DNA of 64,000 nt, taken from positions 44,841 to 108,840 of the forward strand of contig CAJMGO010000002.1 in the NCBI GenBank assembly GCA_905212975.1. Reading direction: 5' to 3'. The first letter of the stretch is position 1. Every line of letters starts with the position of its first letter. The notes beneath the pieces were generated by a model that saw only the letters and a program-made list of their open reading frames with translations, was not told the origin of the DNA and made no database searches. Positions 1 through 8,245 of the stretch are shown here, piece after piece. The position numbers were made by a program, and so were the translations under genes. This stretch comes from CAJMGO01 sp900557305 (GTDB lineage Bacteria > Bacillota_I > Bacilli_A > RF39 > UBA660).

Positions 1-612
1 AGTTATGATTTAGATACTCAAAAAAAATATGCTAAAGAAGTTGGTATAGATGCTTATATAACAGAGTTTGATAATTGGTTTAAGTCTAATACCTCAGGTT
101 ATTGTACTATTGATGGAGAAAAAGTATCAAAAGGAGAAATAAAGGATAATGATAAAAACAATAACAATAACAATGAAACTACTACAATAGTTGGAGATAA
201 TAAATATGGATATATTACTATTCCTAAAACTTGGGCAAAATTTTATGATGTAGATGGAAATACATCATTACAATATTCCTATGCAAATGTATATATTGTT
301 TCTTTAAATTATTTTGAAGACAGTCGATATACGGCAAAAGAGTATGCATCAAATTATATGTATAATAAAAAAAATTCAAGTGATGTAACGGGTGTTACTG
401 GAGCAACAGTACAAATAGGTAAAAATAAAGAATATACAGCATATCAAGTTTACATGTATTACCCATCTGATGGAACATATTTGGTTACCTATTGGTTTGA
501 AGCAGAAGATGGTAAAGTTCATTATATTGCACTTGAAGGACCAGAAGAATTAAGTGGAGTTAAAATAACTGATTACTTATATATTCCAGAAAGTTTTAGT
601 TTAAATAAATAA
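1..612 (+). CDS. C-terminal part of an unidentified protein, 5' end outside window
   Basis: The frame is open from the first base of the window, so the gene begins upstream and only its last 203 codons are visible. An Asn-rich linker (around residues 47-58 of the visible part, NDKNNNNNN) separates two globular pieces. The second piece is rich in aromatic residues and beta-strand-like (IPKTWAKFYDVDGN ... ITDYLYIPESF). An N-rich linker followed by a small beta-rich domain is typical of secreted or lipid-anchored surface proteins, but the N-terminus needed to confirm this is missing. I do not recognise the family. The gene ends in TAA 21 bases before the next small gene. Confidence 0.7.
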   Translation, partial: SYDLDTQKKYAKEVGIDAYITEFDNWFKSNTSGYCTIDGEKVSKGEIKDNDKNNNNNNETTTIVGDNKYGYITIPKTWAKFYDVDGNTSLQYSYANVYIVSLNYFEDSRYTAKEYASNYMYNKKNSSDVTGVTGATVQIGKNKEYTAYQVYMYYPSDGTYLVTYWFEAEDGKVHYIALEGPEELSGVKITDYLYIPESFSLNK

Positions 613-632
613 AAAAAAGAATTTGATAAAAT

Positions 633-863
633 ATGGAAACAAAATCATTTAGATATGATTTTACTATGAAGGAATTAAAATATTATCTTTTTAATAAAAA
701 GAATTGTCCGAAATGTAAAAGCAAGATGACAAAAAGCAAACAATACGAAGTAGTTGATGGTTCAAATTTGAGTACAGCTTCAACATCACAATATTCATGT
801 TCAGAAGAATGCCAAACAGTTAATCTTGATTGTGGAAAATGTTCTGGTTTTGTAGGACAATAA
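633..863 (+). CDS. Small Cys-rich hypothetical protein (76 aa)
   Basis: The product has a basic N-terminus and then three cysteine pairs: CPKC near residue 25, CSEEC near residue 56 and CGKC near residue 67. These could bind one or two metal ions, as in a small zinc ribbon. It has no signal peptide or membrane segment. The Shine-Dalgarno site is weak, so the exact start is uncertain; an in-frame ATG at 666 is an alternative. It sits between the preceding gene and a good terminator and so is probably co-transcribed with the upstream gene. Function unknown. Confidence 0.6.
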   Translation: METKSFRYDFTMKELKYYLFNKKNCPKCKSKMTKSKQYEVVDGSNLSTASTSQYSCSEECQTVNLDCGKCSGFVGQ

Positions 864-888
864 GAAGACTTTTTTAAGTCTTTTTTTT
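864..888 (+). terminator. Rho-independent terminator
   Basis: Stem GAAGACT / AAGTCTT with a T-rich loop, followed by a T-run, immediately after the stop of the 76-aa gene. Confidence 0.75.
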
Positions 889-894
889 AATTAG

Positions 895-903
895 TGATAT
901 AAT
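895..903 (+). promoter_or_regulatory. Extended -10 promoter of the mgtA-like gene
   Basis: TGATATAAT matches the TGnTATAAT extended -10 that recurs in this window. I found no clear -35 and no magnesium riboswitch; the leader is only about 30 bases. Confidence 0.5.
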
Positions 904-940
904 AAATGTATAATATAAAATATGTTAAGAGGTAATACGT

Positions 941-3565
941 ATGATACAAATATTTGATATAAAAAAAAGAAAGAAAAATCTAAAAGAAAATGATGTTGGA
1001 ATACTTAGAAGTTATTTAGATGAATCTAAAATAACTAATGACGAGGATTTAAAAAAATATAATACTTCTTTAAATGGATTAAAAGAAGAAGATGCTTTAT
1101 CTAGACTTAATGATAATGGTAAAAATATAGTAATAAAAGAAAATAATAAGACTCCATTATACTTTTTATTGATGGCATTTAAAGATGAATTTATTATTAT
1201 TTTATTAGTTTTAGCTATGATAAATTTTTTATTGGGTGATAAGTTAGGATCAATTATAATTGTTATTATAGCTTTTATAAGTGCTTTAATAAGATTTTTT
1301 CAAGATTACTCAGTATATAAATTTAATAAGAAATTAAAAAATAGTATATATTCAGTAGTAAATGTAATTAGAAATGGTAAAGAAAAAGAAATAAGAATTG
1401 AAAATGTAGTAGTAGGAGATATAGTAAAACTAAATGCTGGAACAATTATTCCTGCTGATTTAAAAATAATTGAAAGTAAAGATTTATTTGTTAATCAATC
1501 TGTTTTTACTGGAGAAAGTACATATGTTGAAAAGAAAAACATTAATAAAACAGAAGCCAAAGAAATATTTGATATAGAAAATATTTGTTTAATGGGTACA
1601 TCAGTAATAAGTGGTAGTGGAACAGGCATTGTTATATCAACAGGTTTTTCTACCTATTTAGGGCATGTTGGTAGTGAAGTCAAAAATCAAAAAGATTTAA
1701 CAAATTTTGATAAAGGTATAAAAAGTATATCTAAGCTTCTAATAAGATACATGATTATAGTATGCATAATAGTAATAATAATAGATGGAATTATAAAGAA
1801 AAATATCAGTGAGGCATTATTATTTGCTTTATCTGTTGCAGTTGGAATAACACCAAGTATGCTTCCTATGATATTAAATGTTAATTTGACAAGAGGAAGT
1901 AAGAATTTAGCTCGAAAAAAAGTGCTTGTCAAAAAAATAGATTCGATACAAAATTTAGGCGCTATAGATATTTTATGTACTGATAAAACAGGTACATTAA
2001 CAGAAAATAAAATAACTTTACAAAAATATATTGATGCAAGTGGTAAAGAAAATGATGATATTTTAGAATATGCATATTTAAATAGTTACTACAGTACTGG
2101 AATTAAAAATTTAGTGGATAAAGCTATAATAATATATGGAAATAATCATTTATTAAAAGAAGATGTTAATAAGTATGAAAAAATAGATGAAATACCATTT
2201 GATTATACAAGAAAAAAGCAAAGTATAGTGGTAAAAAATAATTCAATATACAGAATGATAACTAAGGGAGCGCTTGAAGAAATAATAAAAGATTGTATAA
2301 ATGTAAAAATAAATAATAAAGTATCCTTAATTACAAATGATATGAAATTAAAAATAAAAAATAAAGCAATTGAACTTGCAAATGATGGAATGCAAGTTAT
2401 AGCACTTGCTGAGAAAAATGAATATCCAGGTAAGGAAAAATTTAATTCATCTTATGAAAATAATATGACCTTTATTGGATTTGTAGGATTCTTAGATCCT
2501 GCAAAAAAAGACGTAAGAACAACTTTGTCAAGCTTGTACAAGATTGGTGTAAAAACAAAAATTTTAACAGGAGATAATCCATATGCAACAAAGAATATAT
2601 GTAATATGGTTGGACTAAATAGTAAAGAAATATTAATAGGAAGCGATATAGATAATATGTCAGATGAAAAATTATCTAAAAAAATCGAATATATAGATAT
2701 ATTTGCTAGAATGAATCCTTTACAAAAAGAAAGAATAGTAAAATTATATAGAAAAAATGGGCATGTTGTTGGATACATGGGTGATGGTGTAAATGATGCT
2801 CCATCTCTTAGCGAAGCTGATGTTGGAATATCTGTTTTAACAGCAACATCTATAGCTAAAGAAGCTAGTGATTTGATAATATTAAAACAAAGTTTAAAAG
2901 TAGTATATGATGGAGTTATAGAAGGAAGAAAAGTATATGGAAATATTATTAAATATATGAAAATGGCACTAAGTGCAGATTTTGGTGATGTATTTAGTAT
3001 CATGATATCAAGTATATTTTTACCTTTTTTACCACTTTTACCTATACAAATGTTGTTACAAGATTTTATTTATGATTTTTCACAAATAGGTATACCATAT
3101 GATAATGTAGATGAAGAATTTTTAATTAAGCCTAAAAAATGGAATACTAAAGGGATATCACGATTTATGCGAATAATGGGAATTACTAGTTCATTAATAG
3201 ATATAATATCTTTTATTATATTTTGGTTTGTATTAAAATATAACAGTGTAGATAAACAAGCATATTTTCAAACAGCATGGTTTGTAACATGTTTGGTAAC
3301 AGAACTTATGATAATATTTAATGTAAGAACATCTAAGAAGCCATTTATAGAATCTAATGCAAGCCCTAAATTAAATATTTTAACAGCTTTTTCATTAGTT
3401 TTAACAATAATAACGCCATTGATTTTAAATAAAATAAAAACATTTCATTTTGTTGCTTTACCACCAATATTTTATTTATATTTAGTTTTATTAATAATTT
3501 TATATTTTTTAGTTGTATCTATTATAAAAAAAATATATATAAAAAAATATGGAGAATGGTTATAA
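941..3565 (+). CDS. mgtA: Magnesium-translocating P-type ATPase (MgtA/MgtB type, P3B)
   Basis: This membrane ATPase, from the family that imports Mg2+ using ATP, has 874 residues, the usual length. It shows the phosphorylation motif CTDKTGTLTENKI (Asp348), the hinge motif GDGVNDAPSLSEADVGIS and the MgtA-specific run IQNLGAIDILCTDKTG. The helix-4 motif, normally TPEMLP in MgtA, reads TPSMLP here (Ser306), so the usual membrane carboxylate is absent. There are two N-terminal and several C-terminal hydrophobic segments, as expected. The gene has its own promoter and terminator. An MgtC family gene lies at 48.5-49.2 kb. Assignment to the Mg2+ family is firm; substrate identity is inferred from homology. 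Confidence 0.9.
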   Translation: MIQIFDIKKRKKNLKENDVGILRSYLDESKITNDEDLKKYNTSLNGLKEEDALSRLNDNGKNIVIKENNKTPLYFLLMAFKDEFIIILLVLAMINFLLGDKLGSIIIVIIAFISALIRFFQDYSVYKFNKKLKNSIYSVVNVIRNGKEKEIRIENVVVGDIVKLNAGTIIPADLKIIESKDLFVNQSVFTGESTYVEKKNINKTEAKEIFDIENICLMGTSVISGSGTGIVISTGFSTYLGHVGSEVKNQKDLTNFDKGIKSISKLLIRYMIIVCIIVIIIDGIIKKNISEALLFALSVAVGITPSMLPMILNVNLTRGSKNLARKKVLVKKIDSIQNLGAIDILCTDKTGTLTENKITLQKYIDASGKENDDILEYAYLNSYYSTGIKNLVDKAIIIYGNNHLLKEDVNKYEKIDEIPFDYTRKKQSIVVKNNSIYRMITKGALEEIIKDCINVKINNKVSLITNDMKLKIKNKAIELANDGMQVIALAEKNEYPGKEKFNSSYENNMTFIGFVGFLDPAKKDVRTTLSSLYKIGVKTKILTGDNPYATKNICNMVGLNSKEILIGSDIDNMSDEKLSKKIEYIDIFARMNPLQKERIVKLYRKNGHVVGYMGDGVNDAPSLSEADVGISVLTATSIAKEASDLIILKQSLKVVYDGVIEGRKVYGNIIKYMKMALSADFGDVFSIMISSIFLPFLPLLPIQMLLQDFIYDFSQIGIPYDNVDEEFLIKPKKWNTKGISRFMRIMGITSSLIDIISFIIFWFVLKYNSVDKQAYFQTAWFVTCLVTELMIIFNVRTSKKPFIESNASPKLNILTAFSLVLTIITPLILNKIKTFHFVALPPIFYLYLVLLIILYFLVVSIIKKIYIKKYGEWL

Positions 3566-3566
3566 T

Positions 3567-3596
3567 AAAAGCTATACTAAAAATAGCTTTTTTTCT
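3567..3596 (+). terminator. Rho-independent terminator after mgtA
   Basis: Stem AAAAGCTAT / ATAGCTTTT followed by a T-run. Confidence 0.8.
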
Positions 3597-3664
3597 TTAA
3601 AAATAGCTTGAAATATAATAAAACATGTGCTAGAATAACCAAATGTAAAAAAAGGGGGAAAAAT

Positions 3665-4105
3665 ATGTTTGGTGAAGATATAATTTTAGGTACGGGTACT
3701 CTTAAAATCGATGATAAAAGAAGAATAACAATTCCTAAAAAAACAGGAGTTGAAAAGAATGATATACTTATATGTCGTTATATTTCTGGTAATGATTATC
3801 TTACAATTCTAGCCTATAAAAAAATTATAGAATATAAAAATAAACTAGAAACTATATTAAGAAATTCAGAATATAATAGTGATATATATAATAAAGCTAT
3901 TAATGAATTACGTACTATTGCAGTAGAATTTGATGGTAAGAAAGAAACGGATAAAAATGGAAGATTCATTTTACCACAATCAATATGTGAAGAGTTAGAT
4001 TTTGAACCATCATCTTCAATACTTGCGTATGAGGGTTCATATGAAAACTTATATAGTGATTTTTATCCATGTATAAAAGTATATGAAAAAAATAAAAGGA
4101 TTTAG
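3665..4105 (+). CDS. MraZ/SpoVT-AbrB-like DNA-binding protein
   Basis: I start at the ATG at 3665 because a strong AAGGGGG site precedes it; an upstream in-frame ATG at 3608 lacks one. The 146-aa product has two copies of a swapped-hairpin AbrB-like motif: IDDKRRITIPKK near residue 14 and TDKNGRFILPQSI near residue 96. Two such motifs in a protein of about 145 residues is the architecture of MraZ, the regulator of the division cluster. It is not next to rsmH/ftsL here, as mraZ normally is, and the motifs are divergent. It probably binds DNA as a ring or dimer. It abuts the next gene and so is probably co-transcribed with it. Confidence 0.6.
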   Translation: MFGEDIILGTGTLKIDDKRRITIPKKTGVEKNDILICRYISGNDYLTILAYKKIIEYKNKLETILRNSEYNSDIYNKAINELRTIAVEFDGKKETDKNGRFILPQSICEELDFEPSSSILAYEGSYENLYSDFYPCIKVYEKNKRI

Positions 4106-4114
4106 GTGATAAAT

Positions 4115-4705
4115 ATGAAAATAGATACAACTTGGTTATTAAGCTTAATGCTAATAAAAAAGAAGAATTCTTATGATGAATTATTTGTAACAACAAATGA
4201 ATATGAATTTATTAAAGATATCTTAAATAAAAACTATAAAGTAGAATTAGAAAATGATATAAATACATATTTTATAAAATTAGAAAATGATAAATATATT
4301 ATAAATAAAGAAAATCTAAATGGAGTATGGGAATTAGAAAATTTGTATAATTACATAATACGTAATAGTAAAACTACTTTTGAATTAGACTTAATTGAAT
4401 TAAAAAAAATCATAAATAAAGAATTTAAAAAAAATAGAATAAAGGGAAGAATTAAAACTACATCTATAGAAATTACACCATTAGAAGACATACTAAAAAA
4501 AATTGTTAATGAAAAAGAATTTTATAAAAAAATATCTTCTTATTTAAAAAATAGTGAAAAAGAAGATATAAAAAGTCATATAAAAAAATCATGTGATAAC
4601 TGTGAAAATAAAAATTGCAATTATAAAGATAATAATGATGATTCATGTAAATTGTGGAATAATGATATAGAAATAGGAAAAATAAAAGTATTGGGTAAAT
4701 ATTAA
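4115..4705 (+). CDS. Hypothetical protein with a C-terminal Cys cluster (196 aa)
   Basis: Start chosen at ATG 4115, preceded by AGGTGAT; a GTG at 4106 directly after the previous stop is less likely. The protein is Lys/Glu/Asn-rich and looks mostly helical. Near residues 160-182 it has CDNCENKNC followed by CKLW, four or five cysteines that could bind zinc. No signal peptide or transmembrane helix is seen. It probably forms an operon with the MraZ-like gene, which suggests a partner or target of that regulator, but this is only context. Family not recognised. Confidence 0.6.
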   Translation: MKIDTTWLLSLMLIKKKNSYDELFVTTNEYEFIKDILNKNYKVELENDINTYFIKLENDKYIINKENLNGVWELENLYNYIIRNSKTTFELDLIELKKIINKEFKKNRIKGRIKTTSIEITPLEDILKKIVNEKEFYKKISSYLKNSEKEDIKSHIKKSCDNCENKNCNYKDNNDDSCKLWNNDIEIGKIKVLGKY

Positions 4706-4725
4706 TTTATTTAATACTTTTTTTG
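4684..4725 (+). terminator. Probable terminator overlapping the gene end
   Basis: Stem AAAAGTATT / AATACTTTT with a loop of about 20 bases, then a T-run. The long loop makes it weaker than the others. Confidence 0.5.
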
Positions 4726-4734
4726 TGCTATTAT
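4726..4734 (+). promoter_or_regulatory. Extended -10 promoter, first Tim44-like gene
   Basis: TGCTATTAT, about 20 bases upstream of the ribosome-binding site. The same element precedes the second paralogue. Confidence 0.5.
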
Positions 4735-4764
4735 ATATATAGTTATGGTAGAAGGAGCTAATTT

Positions 4765-5601
4765 ATGAAAAAGAATAAATTATGGATTTTTCTAATATTA
4801 ATAATACCTGTTTTATTAATTATAGGAAACACACAAAGAGTAAAAGCTGATTCAGGCTTTGATACAAGCTATGATTCAGGAGGAAGTAGCTGGTCAAGTA
4901 GTTCAAGTGATTGGTCAAGTAGTGATTATTCATCAAGTACTAGTAGCAGTGGTGGTGGAGGAATTATAAGTGTGATAATATTTTTTATTCCATTTATAGT
5001 AATTATGATTGTAATACTATCAAAAGCTAAATCATTAAATGGTATTCCAGGTATAACACCACAATCATTACCAGAAGATTATATAAAGAAATTTATTCCA
5101 GATTTCGATTATAATAAGTTTGTATCAGATAGATTTAATGATTATGTAGAAATACAAAATGCATGGATGAATTTTGACTATGATACATTAAGAAATAAAT
5201 TAACAGATGAACTTTACAATCAATATGCTATGCAATTGGATACAATGAAAATAAAAAATGAACAAAATATAATGAGAGATTTTAGTCATAGAATGACATA
5301 TATAACAGATATAAAAGAAGAAAATGGTAATATAGAGGTAACTATAAATTCAGTTATATCTTTCTATGATTATATAGTACAGAATGCCCGTATCGTAAGA
5401 GGAAACAAAAACAAAAGAATTAATTCACTTTATGAAATGAAATTTATATGTAATAAATCAAATGTAATAAGTAAATGTCCAAATTGTCATGCACCACTTA
5501 ATAATAATGCATCACAGGTTTGTGAATATTGTGGATCTGTAATAACTAAAACTGGTGAAAATTGGGTAATGACGAAAAAACAAACAAAAAGACAATGGTA
5601 A
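4765..5601 (+). CDS. Secreted/membrane Tim44-like protein with C-terminal zinc ribbon (paralogue 1)
   Basis: 278 aa. A signal peptide (MKKNKLWIFLILIIPVLLII) is followed by a Ser/Gly-rich low-complexity stretch (about residues 30-65) and a transmembrane helix (about 70-88). Then comes a Tim44-like, cystatin-fold domain (about 95-230, DRFNDYVEIQNAWMNFDYDTL) and a zinc ribbon (CPNCHAPL ... CEYCGSVI, about 235-260). Such proteins are annotated as Tim44-like membrane proteins in Clostridia and Bacilli; their function is unknown. Unusually, the zinc ribbon follows the membrane helix. Its close relative lies directly downstream, and a shorter relative follows that. It has its own promoter, SD (GAAGGAG) and terminator. 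Confidence 0.75.
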   Translation: MKKNKLWIFLILIIPVLLIIGNTQRVKADSGFDTSYDSGGSSWSSSSSDWSSSDYSSSTSSSGGGGIISVIIFFIPFIVIMIVILSKAKSLNGIPGITPQSLPEDYIKKFIPDFDYNKFVSDRFNDYVEIQNAWMNFDYDTLRNKLTDELYNQYAMQLDTMKIKNEQNIMRDFSHRMTYITDIKEENGNIEVTINSVISFYDYIVQNARIVRGNKNKRINSLYEMKFICNKSNVISKCPNCHAPLNNNASQVCEYCGSVITKTGENWVMTKKQTKRQW

Positions 5602-5628
5602 AAAGTAATAAAATGTATTACTTTTTTC
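5600..5628 (+). terminator. Rho-independent terminator
   Basis: Stem AAAAGTAATA / TATTACTTTT with a T-run, overlapping the stop codon of paralogue 1. Confidence 0.8.
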
Positions 5629-5634
5629 TATTTG

Positions 5635-5643
5635 TGCTATTAT
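5635..5643 (+). promoter_or_regulatory. Extended -10 promoter, second Tim44-like gene
   Basis: TGCTATTAT in a leader nearly identical to that of paralogue 1. Confidence 0.5.
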
Positions 5644-5668
5644 ATATATATAGTAGAAGGAGTACATT

Positions 5669-6502
5669 ATGAAAAAAAATAAATTATGGATTTTTCTAAT
5701 ATTAATAATACCAGTATTATTAATTATAGGAAACACACAAAGAGTAAAAGCTGATTCAGGCTTTGATACAAGCTATGATTCAGGAGGTAGTAGTTGGTCA
5801 AGTAGTTCAAGTGATTGGAGTAGCTCATCATCAAGTAGTAGTCATAGTGGAAGTAGTAAGGGTGGAATATTAGAATCAGTTATTTTTATAATTATTATAG
5901 TAATTGTATTATTTAATAGTATTAAAAAAGATGGAAAGAAGATGCTTCGACAAATCGCACCAAATATTGTCCCAATAAATAAGATAAAAGAATATATTCC
6001 AAATTATGATTATAATAAATTCGCAACAGATAGATTTAATGATTATGTAGAAATACAAAATGCATGGATGAATTTTGATTATGATACATTAAGAAATAAA
6101 TTAACAGATGAACTTTACAATCAATATGCTATGCAATTAGATACAATGAAAATAAAAAATGAACAAAATATAATGAATAATTACAAATTATTAAGAACAT
6201 ATGTAACCGGAATAAAAGAAGAAAATGGAAATATCGAAATAACAATTCAAATGGTAATTTCATTAAATGATTATATTGTAAAAAATGGAAAAGTAATAAG
6301 AGGTAGTAAAAATAGATTAGTAACAAATTACTATGAAATGAAATTTGTATGCAGTAAAGAATCTTCTTCAAAAACTTGTCCAAATTGTCATGCACCACTT
6401 AATAATAATGCATCACAAAAATGTGAATTCTGTGGATCAATAATAACTAAAAATGGTGAAAATTGGGTAATGACAAAAAAGCAAACAAAAAGTCAATGGT
6501 AA
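5669..6502 (+). CDS. Secreted/membrane Tim44-like protein with C-terminal zinc ribbon (paralogue 2)
   Basis: 277 aa, with the same architecture as its upstream neighbour: identical signal peptide, Ser-rich stretch, one transmembrane helix (about residues 68-84, SVIFIIIIVIVLF), Tim44-like domain and zinc ribbon (CPNCHAPL ... CEFCGSII). The membrane helix and the 30 residues after it differ strongly from paralogue 1 (KKDGKKMLRQIAPNIVPINK replaces SKAKSLNGIPGI and what follows). It ends in the same MTKKQTK.QW tail. SD is GAAGGAG. The function is unknown. The pairing suggests hetero-oligomers or alternative versions of one surface factor; this is inference. Confidence 0.75.
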   Translation: MKKNKLWIFLILIIPVLLIIGNTQRVKADSGFDTSYDSGGSSWSSSSSDWSSSSSSSSHSGSSKGGILESVIFIIIIVIVLFNSIKKDGKKMLRQIAPNIVPINKIKEYIPNYDYNKFATDRFNDYVEIQNAWMNFDYDTLRNKLTDELYNQYAMQLDTMKIKNEQNIMNNYKLLRTYVTGIKEENGNIEITIQMVISLNDYIVKNGKVIRGSKNRLVTNYYEMKFVCSKESSSKTCPNCHAPLNNNASQKCEFCGSIITKNGENWVMTKKQTKSQW

Positions 6503-6530
6503 AAAAGTAATAAAGTATATTACTTTTTTA
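6501..6530 (+). terminator. Rho-independent terminator
   Basis: Stem AAAAAGTAATA / TATTACTTTTT plus T-run; nearly the same hairpin as after paralogue 1. Confidence 0.8.
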
Positions 6531-6538
6531 CTTATATG

Positions 6539-6547
6539 TGATATTAT
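6539..6547 (+). promoter_or_regulatory. Extended -10 promoter, third Tim44-like gene
   Basis: TGATATTAT upstream of the SD AGAAGG; same type as the two preceding promoters. Confidence 0.45.
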
Positions 6548-6571
6548 TAATATAGAAAGAAGGTAAGAATT

Positions 6572-7108
6572 ATGACTATACAAGACTTAGTAAATATAGA
6601 TTCAACTTTTTCAGAAAGCAGTTTTATAGCAAAAGTAGATAATACATTTATAATGTTATTATCAAGTATTATGATGTATGATATGGATAGAGTAAAACAT
6701 AAAATAAGCAATGAATTATATTCAAAATATACAACACTAACACAACAATTAAAACAAAATAATGAAAGACAAATGTATGATGAATTAAATGTAAAATCAA
6801 CAGATATATTAAAAATATACGAAACAGATACACAATATAAAATAGATGTTTTACTAATATCTAGATATATGGACTATAAAATAGATTCATCAACAGGTAA
6901 TTTTAAATCAGGAATAAATACACACAGAGTAGAAAAAAATAATTATTTAACATTCTCTAAAAATAAAAATACTAAAGAATTGGGTATTACAAAAAAATGT
7001 CCAGGTTGTGGGGCTAATATAGATTCAAATAATACAGGGATATGTTCATATTGTGGTACAAGTTATAATCTAGAAGATTATGATTGGATATTAACAGACA
7101 TAAAATGA
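6572..7108 (+). CDS. Cytoplasmic Tim44-like/zinc-ribbon protein (third paralogue, no signal peptide)
   Basis: 178 aa. It aligns with the C-terminal two thirds of the two preceding proteins: a Tim44-like region (KVDNTFIMLLSSIMMYDMDRV, KHKISNELYSKYTTLTQQLK) and a C-terminal zinc ribbon (CPGCGANI ... CSYCGTSY). The signal peptide, Ser-rich linker and membrane helix are absent, so it should stay in the cytoplasm. It is more diverged than the first two and looks like an older duplicate rather than a recent truncation, because it has its own promoter and SD. Its stop overlaps the start of the next gene (ATGA), implying translational coupling. Confidence 0.65.
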   Translation: MTIQDLVNIDSTFSESSFIAKVDNTFIMLLSSIMMYDMDRVKHKISNELYSKYTTLTQQLKQNNERQMYDELNVKSTDILKIYETDTQYKIDVLLISRYMDYKIDSSTGNFKSGINTHRVEKNNYLTFSKNKNTKELGITKKCPGCGANIDSNNTGICSYCGTSYNLEDYDWILTDIK

Positions 7109-7488
7109 AAGTACTTACAATAAAACAACCTTGGGCTACATTGATAATAGATGGTTATAAAAAATATGAATTTAGAAGCTGGAAAACAAATTATAGAGGT
7201 AAAATATTAATACATGCTGGTAAATCATTAGAAAAAGAACATAATAGTAAATTTGAAATATATAATTTACACCATGAATATGGAGCAATTATAGGAGAAG
7301 CAGATTTAATAGACTGTATAAAAGTAGATAATGAATTCCAAGAAAAATTAGAACAAGAAAATAAATTAGTATATGGAAATCATGGCCATGTCGCTAACTA
7401 TGCATGGAAACTAGAAAATATAAAAAAATATGATAAACCTATTTATATAAATGGTAAATTAGGTTTATGGAATTACGAAGGAAAATAA
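7105..7488 (+). CDS. ASCH domain protein
   Basis: 127 aa. Start at ATG 7105, which overlaps the previous stop as ATGA. The N-terminus MKVLTIKQPWATLIIDGYK, then YEFRSWKTNYRGKILIHA and a C-terminal strand, is typical of ASCH domains. This is a PUA-like fold that binds RNA or modified nucleosides; the YqfB branch hydrolyses N4-acetylcytidine. The conserved Lys/Glu/Arg positions near the front (K-Y-E-F-R) are present. It lies between the Tim44-like gene and the NERD gene, with one base to the next gene, so the three probably form one transcript. The specific substrate cannot be told from sequence. Confidence 0.75.
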   Translation: MKVLTIKQPWATLIIDGYKKYEFRSWKTNYRGKILIHAGKSLEKEHNSKFEIYNLHHEYGAIIGEADLIDCIKVDNEFQEKLEQENKLVYGNHGHVANYAWKLENIKKYDKPIYINGKLGLWNYEGK

Positions 7489-7489
7489 A

Positions 7490-8245
7490 ATGTTATTAAT
7501 AAATTATATAATTGTAACTATTCTTACTCTTGTTGTATTACCTAGACTATTTTATAAAATATATCCTACATTAAGAGGACAATGTACAGAAAAGCATATT
7601 TCAAAAGAATTAAAAAAATTACCTGATGAATACAAGGTATTAAATGATATAATGGTCGAGGTAGATGGTAAAACATGCCAAATTGATCATATAGTAATAT
7701 CTAAATATGGTATTTATGTTATAGAAACAAAAGGATACTATGGATTAATAACTGGAAACCAATATAAAGATAATTGGACACAAATTGTAAAAAAGAAAAA
7801 GATAAATTATATAAGTAACCCGATAAGACAAAATTATTTTCATATAAAAACATTAGAAAAATTACTTAATATAGAATATCAAAAGTTTATATCAATAATA
7901 TGTTTTTTAAAAACTGCAGAATTAAGAATTAGTACAAACGATGCAAATATAGTATTTGATTCAGATTTAATAAATTTTATTCTTAACAATAAAGAAATTA
8001 TCCTAGAAGGTAATGTAGAAAATATATACGAAAAAATAATTAAACTAAATATAAATGATAAAAAAAAGAGAAGACAACATAACAGTATAATAAATGAAAA
8101 AAAAGAACAAACAAATGAATTAATAAAAAATAATATATGTCCAAAATGTGGAGGAAATATAATTGATAAAAAAGGTAGATATGGTTATTTTAAAGGGTGT
8201 AGTAATTACCCTAAATGTAAATTTATAGTAAGAAAACAAAAATAG
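7490..8245 (+). CDS. NERD domain protein with topoisomerase-type zinc finger
   Basis: 251 aa. A membrane helix (residues about 4-20) is followed by a NERD (nuclease-related) domain. The NERD motifs are visible: QIDHIVISKYGIYVIETKGY (about residues 62-82), with the Asp and the Glu-x-Lys expected of a PD-(D/E)xK-like site, then GLITGNQYKDNWTQ. A long Lys-rich helix leads to a C-terminal topoisomerase C4-type zinc finger (CPKCGGNI ... GCSNYPKCKF). Membrane-anchored NERD proteins with this finger are common in Firmicutes; function is unproven but nucleic acid processing is likely. It ends the operon that starts at 6572. Confidence 0.8.
   Translation: MLLINYIIVTILTLVVLPRLFYKIYPTLRGQCTEKHISKELKKLPDEYKVLNDIMVEVDGKTCQIDHIVISKYGIYVIETKGYYGLITGNQYKDNWTQIVKKKKINYISNPIRQNYFHIKTLEKLLNIEYQKFISIICFLKTAELRISTNDANIVFDSDLINFILNNKEIILEGNVENIYEKIIKLNINDKKKRRQHNSIINEKKEQTNELIKNNICPKCGGNIIDKKGRYGYFKGCSNYPKCKFIVRKQK

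Larger units (their letters stand above)
4765..6502 (+). repeat. Tandem duplication of the Tim44-like gene with mosaic identity
   Basis: The two genes, together with promoter and leader, form a direct repeat of about 0.9 kb. The first ~50 codons and a ~50-codon block in the Tim44-like domain (DRFNDYVEIQNAWMNFDYDT onward) are almost identical in DNA, whereas the transmembrane segment and the stretch after it are clearly diverged. Confidence 0.85.

Noticed and set aside
2452..3003. 183-codon open frame on the minus strand inside the mgtA-like gene
   Set aside because: It lies opposite conserved P-type ATPase motifs, has no SD and a Ser/Phe/Ile-rich composition expected from reverse-complement reading of Lys/Asn codons.
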